Assembly: GCF_001598255.1 (NCBI RefSeq)
Contig: NZ_BCYP01000015.1
Location: 1-40,524 of the forward strand
DNA from: Mitsuaria chitosanitabida ATCC BAA-476 = NBRC 102408
Lineage (GTDB): Bacteria; Pseudomonadota; Gammaproteobacteria; Burkholderiales; Burkholderiaceae_C
Reading direction: 5' to 3'
DNA: 40,524 bases
Every line of letters starts with the position of its first letter. Position 1 is the stretch's first letter. Below are positions 27,201 through 33,471 of the stretch, in pieces. The position numbers were made by a program, and so were the translations under genes. The notes beneath the pieces were generated by a model. The model worked only from the letters and a program-made list of their open reading frames with translations, was not told the DNA's origin and did no database searches.

Positions 27201-27539
27201 AAGACCGGCAACACGCACCCCTTCGCGGAACTGCGCAACCAGACCATCCGTCCCTTCACCGACCTGCTGCTGCACGACATGGGCCCGGCCCTGGCCGACA
27301 ACCTGCCGGAAGGCAAGGCGCAGGGCGCGATGTGGCGGACCTCGCCGCTGTGGGGCATCGGCTACACCGACAAGGTGCAGGCGTCCGCGCCGGTGGGCTA
27401 CCTGCATGACGGCCGCGCCCGCACCCTGACCGAAGCCATCCTGTGGCACGGCGGCGAGGCGGAGAAGTCGCGCCAGCGCTTCCAGCAGCTGTCGAAGATG
27501 GACCGCGACGCCCTGCTGGCCTGGCTGAAGTCGCTGTGA
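24246..27539 (+). CDS. Di-heme oxidoreductase lipoprotein with two F5/8 type C domains
   Basis: A 1097-residue lipoprotein (lipobox Leu-Ala-Ala-Cys27). Residues about 58-186 and 221-348 are two discoidin-like F5/8 type C repeats sharing the WENA, IQVSDDG/IQISNDG and TNYGYS(I/L)FE patterns, joined by a Pro/Thr-rich linker. From about residue 365 on, the protein matches the DHOR family of di-heme oxidoreductases/putative peroxidases, with two c-type heme sites, CVQCH at 718 and CAACH at 977, and the ending typical of that family (LLHDMGPALAD, FRTSPLWGIG-like, YLHDGRARTLTEAILWHGGE). It is probably anchored in the outer or inner membrane facing the periplasm or outside. GGGAGGG before ATG 24246 favours this start over ATG 24240. 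Confidence 0.88.
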   Translation: MSFHRLGYITGRAVIPALLGAALLAACGGGQSDAGPDAKISSTSTADSAARAKALGGDVSETALTPVAATSSATERGDLSADKAIDHDDTTRWGSAFTDDANLTLDYGTAVDISRVLIHWENAHATQYAIQVSDDGTNFTTIKTVANSPGGTENITGLTGHGRYLRIQGQGRSTNYGYSIFEIQAFTGTPVPPVTTPTDPTTPDQPTTPTTPDGDTSQPGVALKPTAVLASSVENNGLAAANAVDGNLGTRWASKAEDGAWIQFDFGAAVNLGYMKLVWENAYGKAYQIQISNDGKTWTQLRDQQNGKGGTEEYYNLGVKTRYVRLQGQTRATNYGYSLFEVEFKSIGSDNSIPTTTTTPFPAPANSNVAALFQPQAPIETLQFTLPDGTLVTRFGQRGVGRHGRERGEDWNEIGFGPNETVDANGNPVDKGPGNYMNFVANYFRNRTWGVEFIDNSRVPGVTKPRLIVNQYFQEAQRGGGHSFFRRIDDPHVTGYGWMSPGQLLDNTTYTDGFKDLTSCPVMPKPPANGLLKPSTGYAGVIGANDGCSVVLDNMPGHSDLSPNADGVLVPNGVNIPARNLKLGEAIEFTGSFFSSRAAMDAIGDKGDFRYYTTEVIYVMGAGLQPWYGIQPRLNSTPLPESTWSGGLGSVSYNYSDEGFRMFQQPFNNIGMQNLQRFVEGRRTVHSSFVTGVHAEPGNDPMTSIQNLTGPRFSATACVQCHTNNGRSPAPFSIGQRLDTMSFHVAVQGADGAVRPDPRYGSAIQMNAVSASGQPQDWGNAVRVVGFDTSSVTLADGTKVELRKPKFGFDGPVPQLWSARLAQPMIGVGLLEAVPEADILARARTQPDVDGVLGKANFVVDPETGETRLGRFGWKAYKASVRHQAAAALLNDMSVTSPVFPNRSCATDPAGCRTAPAQKGIQETDLTALTQYMQLLAVPAQRSLSSGFPRGVAPTDEHRVDPAQVASGRKVFDALRCAACHTAEMKTGNTHPFAELRNQTIRPFTDLLLHDMGPALADNLPEGKAQGAMWRTSPLWGIGYTDKVQASAPVGYLHDGRARTLTEAILWHGGEAEKSRQRFQQLSKMDRDALLAWLKSL

Positions 27540-27580
27540 TGGGAGGCTGAGCGCGGGAGCGCTCGGTCGCCCCCCCCACC

Positions 27581-27605
27581 AACGCCGCGGTGATCCCGCG
27601 GCGTT
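27581..27605 (+). terminator. Strong hairpin after the di-heme gene
   Basis: AACGCCGCGG and CCGCGGCGTT form a perfect 10-bp stem with a 5-base loop (TGATC), 41 bases past the stop of the di-heme gene. A smaller hairpin (GAGCGC-GGGA-GCGCTC) precedes it. There is no T-run, so termination efficiency without Rho is uncertain. Confidence 0.5.
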
Positions 27606-27675
27606 GCTCGTTGGGGCCTTCGCTGCTGCCAAACGACGGCACGACGGGGCGGCGATCTCCGGCACACTCCGCCGC

Positions 27676-28275
27676 ATGGCCGACACCCCCACCGATCTCG
27701 CCCCGGTCCTCTTCAAGACGGCCAAGGCCTTCGAGACCTGGCTGAAGAAGCACCATGCCGCGTCCGACGGCCTGTGGCTGAAGATCGCCAAGCGGGGCGC
27801 CGACGAGCCCAGCGTCACCTACGCTGAGGCGGTGGAGATCGCGCTGTGCTGGGGCTGGATCGACGGCCAGAAGCGGGGCCTCGACGAGCAGCACTTCCTG
27901 CAGCGCTTCACGCCGCGACGCGCGCGCAGCATCTGGTCCAAGGTCAACATCGACAAGGTCGCCCGGTTGATCGAGACCGGCCGCATGCAGGCGCCCGGCC
28001 TGACCCAGATCGAGGCCGCCAAGGCCGACGGTCGCTGGGAGCGCGCCTATGACAGCCCCCGCACGGCCTCGGAGCCCGAGGACCTGCTGGCCGCGCTGGC
28101 GGCCGCCCCGCAGGCGCAGGCCTTCTACGCCACGCTCAACGCGGCCAATCGCTATGCGGTGCTGTGGCGCATCCAGACCGCGGTGAAGCCCGAGACACGC
28201 GCCCGGCGCATCGCGCAGGTGATCGAGAAGCTCGCCCGCGGCGAGTCCTTCCACTTCTTCAAACCCAAGGCCTGA
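27676..28275 (+). CDS. YdeI/OmpD-associated family protein
   Basis: A 199-residue cytosolic protein of the YdeI/OmdA family. Family marks include the opening with Phe-Lys-Thr-Ala-Lys-Ala-Phe-Glu-Thr-Trp-Leu, the block EIALCWGWIDGQKRGLDEQ, FTPRRARSIWSKVNIDKV and a basic C-terminal helix (RRIAQVIEKLARGE). The family lies near bacteriocin-resistance and OmpD-associated proteins in other genomes, but its biochemical role is not established. ATG 27676 is chosen because the conserved region starts here; no good ribosome-binding site is visible. It converges with a YciI-like gene. Confidence 0.85.
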   Translation: MADTPTDLAPVLFKTAKAFETWLKKHHAASDGLWLKIAKRGADEPSVTYAEAVEIALCWGWIDGQKRGLDEQHFLQRFTPRRARSIWSKVNIDKVARLIETGRMQAPGLTQIEAAKADGRWERAYDSPRTASEPEDLLAALAAAPQAQAFYATLNAANRYAVLWRIQTAVKPETRARRIAQVIEKLARGESFHFFKPKA

Positions 28276-28297
28276 CCGCCCGGGCCGGCACCGTCGC

Positions 28298-28669
28298 TCA
28301 CGGCGTCAGATAGAAGTCCAGCGGGATCAGCTCGACCGCCCAGCCACCGGCCTCGCCGATCGTGGCGGCCGGATGCATGGCGGCGATGCGCTGCGCTTCC
28401 TCGGGCGTGTCGGCCTCGATGATGAACAGGCCGCCGACGACCTCCTTGGCCTCGGTGTAAGGCCCGTCGGTGACCAGCGTCTTGCCGGCGCGCGGGCGCA
28501 GCGTCTTCCACCGGTCCAGGTCGCCCAGCGACGCGGACACCAGCATCTTTCCGGTGGCGCGCATCTTCTCGTCCAGGGCCGGGCATTGGCTGACCAGCGC
28601 CTTGACCTCGTCGGGCGACATCTGGGCGAAGGCTTCGGGCGTGAAGTAGGCGAGGCCGAGGTATTTCAT
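28298..28669 (-). CDS. YciI-like (DGPF-domain) protein
   Basis: A 123-residue YciI-related protein of the dimeric alpha/beta-barrel fold. It starts MKYLGLAYFTPE and carries the DGPF-type block VTDGPYTEAKEVVGGLFIIEA, then a helix (TPEEAQRIAAMHP) and the ending ELIPLDFY. AAGGAA lies 7-12 bases before the start. Proteins of this type sometimes act with ECF sigma factors, but none is present. It is divergent from a second YciI-like gene across 126 bases. Confidence 0.85.
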   Translation of the reverse strand: MKYLGLAYFTPEAFAQMSPDEVKALVSQCPALDEKMRATGKMLVSASLGDLDRWKTLRPRAGKTLVTDGPYTEAKEVVGGLFIIEADTPEEAQRIAAMHPAATIGEAGGWAVELIPLDFYLTP

Positions 28670-28795
28670 GGGAAGGGTTCCTTCAAGGGGTGATGTCCGG
28701 ACGACGGATGACGCGGCCGGAAATCGACACGGGCTCGTCAGGTCGGGGAATCCCGATTGCCCGGTCGGGGCGATGGCATCGCGAAGGAGTTCCCC

Positions 28796-29125
28796 ATGCC
28801 GAGGTTCATCACCGTGGGATATGGCGACGAGGCGGGCTACCAGCGTACCGCGCCCGAACGGCGTGATGCGGCGCACGCGCAGGACGCCCGCCTGAAGGCC
28901 GGGGGCGCCTTGATGGGCATCGCCGGCGCGCCGGTTCAGGTCCGGAATCCCGACGACGGCGGCCTCCAGACGACGGACGGGGCCTTTCTGCGCAGCGCGC
29001 TGCCCATCGCCGGGTTCGCCGTCATCGAGGCCAGGGACTTGCAGGAAGCGATCGCCCTCGTGGCGAAGACCCCATGCGCCGTGGCCCATGGGGTCGTGGA
29101 GGTCTGGCCCCTGCTGGAGCGGTGA
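28796..29125 (+). CDS. Second YciI-like protein
   Basis: A 109-residue protein with the same alpha/beta-barrel fold type: MPRFITVGYGDEAGYQRT, a helix (RRDAAHAQDARLKAGGALMG), a beta strand and GAFLRSALPIAGFAVIEA, ending HGVVEVWPL. GAAGGAG sits 6-12 bases before the ATG. It is only distantly like the divergent YciI gene, so the two are not a recent duplication. Function unknown. Confidence 0.75.
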   Translation: MPRFITVGYGDEAGYQRTAPERRDAAHAQDARLKAGGALMGIAGAPVQVRNPDDGGLQTTDGAFLRSALPIAGFAVIEARDLQEAIALVAKTPCAVAHGVVEVWPLLER

Positions 29126-29169
29126 GTCGCGATCCGCCGCCAGAGCCGGGCGCCGACCGCGCCGGCGGA

Positions 29170-29385
29170 TCAGGCGTAGGTGTTGACGTTGCGCCCGAGG
29201 CTGCCCTCGGTGGCCAGGGCCGGCGCCTGGGGCAAGGCGGCGAGCAGCGCGGCGGCGCCGGATTCCTGCGTATCCAGTGCCTTGCGCAGCACCAACAGGC
29301 TGGCGGCATTGCCGACCGTGCCCGGCGTGCTGTTGGAGGCGCTGCTGACCGCGGCGTTGACGCTGGAGGAGTTGGCGATGTTCAT
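29170..29385 (-). CDS. Putative motility protein (YjfB-like)
   Basis: A 71-residue protein. The pattern MNIANSSSVNAAVSSASN, then a helix with AASLLVLRKALDTQESGAAALLAALPQ and an ending GRNVNTYA is that of the YjfB-like putative motility family, which is often found with flagellar or chemotaxis genes. No flagellar gene is in the window. A sequence like the FliA -10 element (GCCGATAT) lies only 7 bases from the ATG, too close for a normal leader. Confidence 0.7.
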   Translation of the reverse strand: MNIANSSSVNAAVSSASNSTPGTVGNAASLLVLRKALDTQESGAAALLAALPQAPALATEGSLGRNVNTYA

Positions 29386-29587
29386 GTCTTCAATATCGGC
29401 CGCTTGCGCGCGGCGCTGAAGTCTCTTTTCGCGAAACCATGGCGGCGCCGTGGAGAAACCCGATCGAGGCGATCCGGCCGACGTTCCGCCATCGGGTACA
29501 AGCTCGGGGATGAGCCCCCATCCGTCCTGTCCCCGCGGCTGAGCGGTTGGTGAACGGGCTCCGGCAGCGACAGGAGAGGATGCAGCG

Positions 29588-30457
29588 ATGAGCAACGTGA
29601 CGGGGTCGAAAGCCGCCGCCAGCCCGGGCATGACCCGACGAGCCTTCGGCCTGGGCCTGGGCATGACCGCGGTCGCGGCCAGCGGCTGCGGGCGCCGGGA
29701 GAACGCCCCTCCCCCACAGGCGCCGGCCGAATCCGCCACGGTCACGCACGCGCGCCGATTCGCCGAGGCGAACCTGCCGCCCGATGCCGTGCCGCTCATG
29801 ATCGAGAACGCGCGCCTGGTGGATCGGGATTTCTCCACCGCGCCGGTTCGCGCGCAGGTCGCGGGCCGCATCTACGAGTGGCCCGCCAACTACACGACCC
29901 CGAAGGCGCGCTCGGATCTGAGCAAGTACGCCGTACCGGGCGCCGACCGCTACGAACTGCCCTCGGAGGACCGTCGGGGCATCGGCGGCTTGACGTTCTT
30001 CTGGCCCACGCTTGAGGGCTACTCGCCGACCAACTGGGTCGACGACGGGGATCGTCGGCGGATCGACTATCTGTCGTTCGCGGTTCATGGCACCGACGCG
30101 TCCTTGACGGTGGAGCAGGTCATGGCGCGACTGCACCGTTCCCGCGTCATCGAGGCGACGCCCAGCATCACCCGCTTCGGCCTCAGCGGCTACCGCTGGA
30201 TCAAGCCCGACGGCAGCCACCAGGACCGGGTGGAATGGATCGGTCCCCTGCGGGACGGCGGTCTGTTCCACATGCACAGCCACGACCCTGACAGCCAGGC
30301 GGCTCAATCACTGTTCAATCCGCAGTGCGCGGTGGACATGTTCGACCGCGAGAGTGGCGAGGACGTCAGCTACCGCTTCTCGCTCAGCCTGATCGAGCAT
30401 TGGCGGGCGATCGAGCATGGGACACGCCGGATCATTCGCGGATGGCGTCGGGCGTGA
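29588..30457 (+). CDS. Tat-type lipoprotein of unknown function
   Basis: A 289-residue protein. AGGAGAGG lies just upstream of the ATG. The N-terminus holds MTRRAFGLGLGMTAVAASGC, a twin-arginine signal ending in a lipobox-like Ala-Ser-Gly-Cys. The mature protein has no recognised domain. It contains a conserved-looking core with FFWPTLEGYSPTNW, a segment with DYLSFAVHGTDAS and a His-rich stretch (LFHMHSHDPDS). The C-terminus is rich in Arg and ends RIIRGWRRA. It converges with the next genes. It may be an inner-membrane or outer-membrane lipoprotein. Confidence 0.6.
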   Translation: MSNVTGSKAAASPGMTRRAFGLGLGMTAVAASGCGRRENAPPPQAPAESATVTHARRFAEANLPPDAVPLMIENARLVDRDFSTAPVRAQVAGRIYEWPANYTTPKARSDLSKYAVPGADRYELPSEDRRGIGGLTFFWPTLEGYSPTNWVDDGDRRRIDYLSFAVHGTDASLTVEQVMARLHRSRVIEATPSITRFGLSGYRWIKPDGSHQDRVEWIGPLRDGGLFHMHSHDPDSQAAQSLFNPQCAVDMFDRESGEDVSYRFSLSLIEHWRAIEHGTRRIIRGWRRA

Positions 30458-30629
30458 CCGGGCCTTCGGCCGGCTCGCCCAAGCGCTGTCGGATCGCCTC
30501 GACATACCTCGTCGCCATCGCCCGGGAGCGGGGCAGCGCGCCCCACCGGAAGAGATGCCGGGCCAGTTGGACCTGCAGACTGCCGCGTGCGGCGCGCCGA
30601 CCTCGCGACGGCTCAGGCGGGCCGCGGCC
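30432..30629 (-). other. In-frame open segment after the candidate deamidase
   Basis: The 65 codons after the stop of the preceding minus-strand gene stay open in the same frame and read like coding sequence near the end (LARHLFRWGALPRSRAM, then ATRYVEAIRQRLGEPAEG). The only ATG, at 30518, has no ribosome-binding site and would give a 28-residue product. The segment overlaps the 3' end of the convergent lipoprotein gene by 26 bases. It could be a small unannotated gene, a former C-terminal part cut off by a stop codon, or chance in GC-rich DNA. Confidence 0.25.
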
Positions 30630-31334
30630 TCAGTGCAGCACCTCGCCCCGGACCCGGATGCGATTGAGCGCCGGCACCGGCTTGATGCCGCCCACGCACC
30701 AGTAGCGCAGCCCGGCCGGATTCGTGAAGGTGACGCCGCCCACGCCGCCGGGGCGCGGCTCCTGGATCTGGAACAAGGCGACGGCATAGAAGGCGCCCGT
30801 GGCCGTGATGAGCCCGATGATCGACGCCGCTCCGGCGGTACCACCGAGACGGCCCTGGATGAGCGCGAGCTCGCCGGCCGTCCAGGCGCGGTTGGGGAAG
30901 AAGCCCGTCACGTCCGGCGGCAGCGCGTCGCTGAAGACCTCCTTGACGGTGCGATTCACTTCGGGGCGGCTGTCGATCGTGCCGAGGTGGAAGGCGCTCA
31001 TCACACCGCCCGCCGTGCCGCGCGCGATCAGGCAGCCGCTCATGTAGCCCGTGAGGATGTCGGCGCCCGCGATGGGCAGTTGCGCCGTACGTCCCGGCGC
31101 GTAATCGAGCCAGGCGTAGGGCACGTTCGCGCCCTTGGCGATGCCGAGCACGTGACTGGCATTCGAGAGCAGCAGCAGCGGATCGACGGCGGCCGAGTGT
31201 CCGTCGAGTCCGTCGTAGGTCAAGGGGGTGGCGACGCCCGCGCTGGGGACGATGGCGCCGCCCACGTTGCCGTTGTTGTCGGGCGGCTTGTTCCAGAGGA
31301 AGCGGACGCCCGGGCGAAAGTACCGTTCGATCAT
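30630..31334 (-). CDS. Unrecognised protein with CNF1/BLF1-like Cys-His deamidase pattern
   Basis: A 234-residue protein with no signal peptide. AGGA lies 7-10 bases before the start. I do not recognise a named family. The central part (residues about 85-120) reads LTGYMSGCLIARG, then FHLGTIDS. Thr95, Cys101 and His116 fall in the order and spacing of the glutamine deamidase toxins: BLF1 uses Thr88-Cys94 (six apart) and His106 with an SGC motif, and CNF1 uses Cys866 and His881 (15 apart, as here). The C-terminal part has an Ala/Ile-rich strand or helix (ASIIGLITATGAFYAVALF) and ends RVRGEVLH. The gene stands alone. If the match is real, it may be an effector or a housekeeping CheD-like deamidase; this is inference. 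Confidence 0.55.
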   Translation of the reverse strand: MIERYFRPGVRFLWNKPPDNNGNVGGAIVPSAGVATPLTYDGLDGHSAAVDPLLLLSNASHVLGIAKGANVPYAWLDYAPGRTAQLPIAGADILTGYMSGCLIARGTAGGVMSAFHLGTIDSRPEVNRTVKEVFSDALPPDVTGFFPNRAWTAGELALIQGRLGGTAGAASIIGLITATGAFYAVALFQIQEPRPGGVGGVTFTNPAGLRYWCVGGIKPVPALNRIRVRGEVLH

Positions 31335-31566
31335 GTCGATCCTCGTCGAGGCTTCGTTGAAGGGCGGATGAGCCACGCGCGCTGGCGCGCGCGGGGTCTC
31401 CATTGGGCCTCCGATCGAGGCGTGGGTTCATCCTCAATGTGAAGGATCCAGGGGACTTCCGCCTCGGACGGCAGGGAGTCGGCAGGGCGGATACGATGGC
31501 CGCCCGCCTCCATGAGAGGCCCGTGGCGGCGATCGCTGCGACGTCCATGAGGGACATCGAGAACCC

Positions 31567-31935
31567 ATGACCCAACCCGACCACGCACCGCCCCCATCCC
31601 CTCCCAGCTTGCGGGCCAACCTCGAACGTCTGCTGGCCAGTGGCCGCGATGGCGCCATGCTGCGCTACGGCCTGGGCCAGGCGCTGCTGCGTGAAGAGCA
31701 GTTCGATGCCGCCGCGCTGCATCTGCGGGAGGCCACGCGGCTCGATCCGACCTACTCGGCCGCGTGGAAGCTGCTGGGGCGGGCCCTCGAAAGGCTCGCT
31801 CGCGGCGAGGAGGCCGAGGCCGCCTGGCAACAGGGCCTGGAAGTCGCCCGGGAGCGTGGCGACCTTCAATCGATCAAGGAGATCGAGGTCTTCCTCAAAC
31901 GGCGTGCGCGCGCACGTCAGGCTGGCGAGACCTGA
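31567..31935 (+). CDS. Small TPR-repeat protein
   Basis: A 122-residue cytosolic protein with two to three tetratricopeptide repeats (RYGLGQALLREEQFDAAALH, then YSAAWKLLGRALERLARGEE, then an ending with AWQQGLEVARERGD). A Pro-rich N-terminal tail precedes them. Such small TPR proteins often act as adaptors, but no partner is obvious. It is divergent from the candidate deamidase gene. Confidence 0.8.
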   Translation: MTQPDHAPPPSPPSLRANLERLLASGRDGAMLRYGLGQALLREEQFDAAALHLREATRLDPTYSAAWKLLGRALERLARGEEAEAAWQQGLEVARERGDLQSIKEIEVFLKRRARARQAGET

Positions 31936-31998
31936 GCTCAGACCCGGGGCGCACCGTACGCGCGCCTGGCTGAGGGCGCCTGACCGGCGCCTCGGGGC

Positions 31999-32352
31999 TC
32001 AGGCTTCGACCATGATCTCGAACCCGCCGAAGATCATGCGTTGCCCGTCGAAGGGCATGGTCTTCGGGTCGTGGTCCATGCGCGGGTCTTCCATCGACTT
32101 CTTCATCCCTTCGTCGCGGGCCTGGCGCGACGGCCAGACGATCCACGAGAAGACGACCGTCTCGTCGGGCTTGCGCTGCACGGCCATGGGGAAGGACGTC
32201 ACCTTGCCCTCGGGCACGTCGTCGCCCCAGCATTCGACGACCTGGAGCGCGCCATGGTCCTTGAACACCGCCGAGGCGTCCTGCGCCAGCTGGCGGTAGG
32301 CCTCGCGCTTGGCGGTCGGCACGGCGATCACGAATCCATCCACGTAGTTCAT
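31999..32352 (-). CDS. DUF1428 family protein
   Basis: A 117-residue protein. MNYVDGFVIAVPTAKREAYR, the block VVECWGDDVPEGKVTSFP, VVFSWIVWPSR and DGQRMIFGGFE are the DUF1428 hallmarks. The family has the dimeric alpha/beta-barrel fold and no known function. GGAGAA lies 8 bases before the start. It is one of three such barrel-fold genes within 4 kb. Confidence 0.9.
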   Translation of the reverse strand: MNYVDGFVIAVPTAKREAYRQLAQDASAVFKDHGALQVVECWGDDVPEGKVTSFPMAVQRKPDETVVFSWIVWPSRQARDEGMKKSMEDPRMDHDPKTMPFDGQRMIFGGFEIMVEA

Positions 32353-32435
32353 TGCGGTTCTCCGGTTGTTGGCGCGGCTCGGTGCCGCCCCCGCTGACAC
32401 GACGAATGAGGAGGGGGAAGATCGACAGCGCCGCT

Positions 32436-32671
32436 TCAGGCAGTCCTCACACGCGTTCCGAGCTTCTTCCGATGGCGGCGGTACTCGCTCTCGACGAAGC
32501 GCCGGAACGCGGGATTCGCGCCGTATCGAGCCACGTCGAGCGCCGTCAACCCGTGGACGTCCTTGGCGAGCAGATCGGCCCCGTAGCGAACCAATCAGCG
32601 GAACCGGCGCGCGCCCGGATCTGCCGCTGCAGACCGGGATCGGCCAGCATGTTGTCGGGGCTGGGTGGGAT
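32436..32671 (-). pseudogene. Remnant of an ankyrin-repeat gene
   Basis: On the minus strand a frame ending at 32436 reads LVRYGADLLAKDVHGLTALD, then VARYGANPAFRRFVESEYRR, which is the C-terminal end of an ankyrin-repeat protein. Its frame is closed upstream by a stop at about 32596. The preceding bases read sensibly in another frame (IPPSPDNMLADPGLQRQIRA), so a frameshift separates the pieces. No start codon or upstream repeats remain. It looks like a decayed gene between the DUF1428 gene and the yfi operon. The rest of the 32353-32898 spacer shows nothing clear. Confidence 0.5.
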
Positions 32672-32898
32672 CCGCCGCGCTGCGCATGCCGGACGGCCGA
32701 TGCTACAGGCCGGTCATCTCGACTGTCATCGGGCGACACCAGAACACCGCGCCGACGGGCGGCGGCGCGCTGGCCGTCGCGCATGAGCCGCCCCCGACTT
32801 CGGGGGGCTTCCGCCCCGAGCCCCGCCATTGCGCCCCCTACACTGACCCGGCTTCGCCGGCCCGTCCCTGACGGCTCCCTCCGGCGGCGCGGCTTCTC

Positions 32899-33471
32899 AT
32901 GCGTGGTGTCTTTCTGCTCCGGTTCCTTTCGCTTGTCCTGACCTGTCTGGCAAGCCTGACCCTGGCCGTCCGGCCCGCCCTGGCCCAGGAAAGCCCGTCG
33001 CGTCCGCGCAGCATCGCCGACTCCGCGCTCGGCACCGCCGCGGTCGTCGCGAGCATCCTCCAGTACACCCGCTGGCCGACCGAGCACCAACCGCTCCAGG
33101 CCTGCCTGAGCCGCGGCAGTGCGGAGGCCGCGTCGCTGCGCGGCCAGCTCGCGGGCACGCATGGGCAGCGCCAGATCGTCGTGCAGGACATCGAGGTCGA
33201 CGAGCCGCCGCCCGCCCACTGCGACCTGATCTTCTTCGACGGCTGGAGCATGAACGCCCAGCGGCAAACCCTGCGCGCGCTCAACCAGCGGCCGGTCCTC
33301 AGCCTCGGCCTCGGACCCGAGTTCTGCACCGACGGCGGCATGTTCTGCCTCCAGCCCCAGGCCAGCGGCACCCGTTTCGAGGTCAACCTCGACGCCGTCG
33401 CCCGCAGCGGCCTGCGCGTCCATCCCCAGGTCCTGCGCCTCGCGCGGCCGCGCCAGGGGGACCGCACATGA
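32899..33471 (+). CDS. yfiR: YfiR-family periplasmic repressor of the diguanylate cyclase
   Basis: A 190-residue periplasmic protein with a signal peptide (FLLRFLSLVLTCLASLTLAV, cut near Ala-Leu-Ala-Gln). The mature part is a YfiR/DUF4154 domain: VASILQYTRWP near the start, HCDLIFFDGW in the middle and four cysteines (in QACLS, AHCDL, EFCTD and MFCLQ) that match the two disulfides of Pseudomonas YfiR. YfiR binds the periplasmic loop of YfiN and holds it inactive until disulfide reduction or YfiB capture releases it. It is the first gene of the operon; its stop overlaps the yfiN start by four bases (ATGA). Confidence 0.9.
   Translation: MRGVFLLRFLSLVLTCLASLTLAVRPALAQESPSRPRSIADSALGTAAVVASILQYTRWPTEHQPLQACLSRGSAEAASLRGQLAGTHGQRQIVVQDIEVDEPPPAHCDLIFFDGWSMNAQRQTLRALNQRPVLSLGLGPEFCTDGGMFCLQPQASGTRFEVNLDAVARSGLRVHPQVLRLARPRQGDRT

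Noticed and set aside
29386-29405. FliA-like -10 (GCCGATAT) before the YjfB-like gene
   Set aside because: It lies only 7 bases from the ATG, leaving no room for a leader or ribosome-binding site, and the -35 region is poor.
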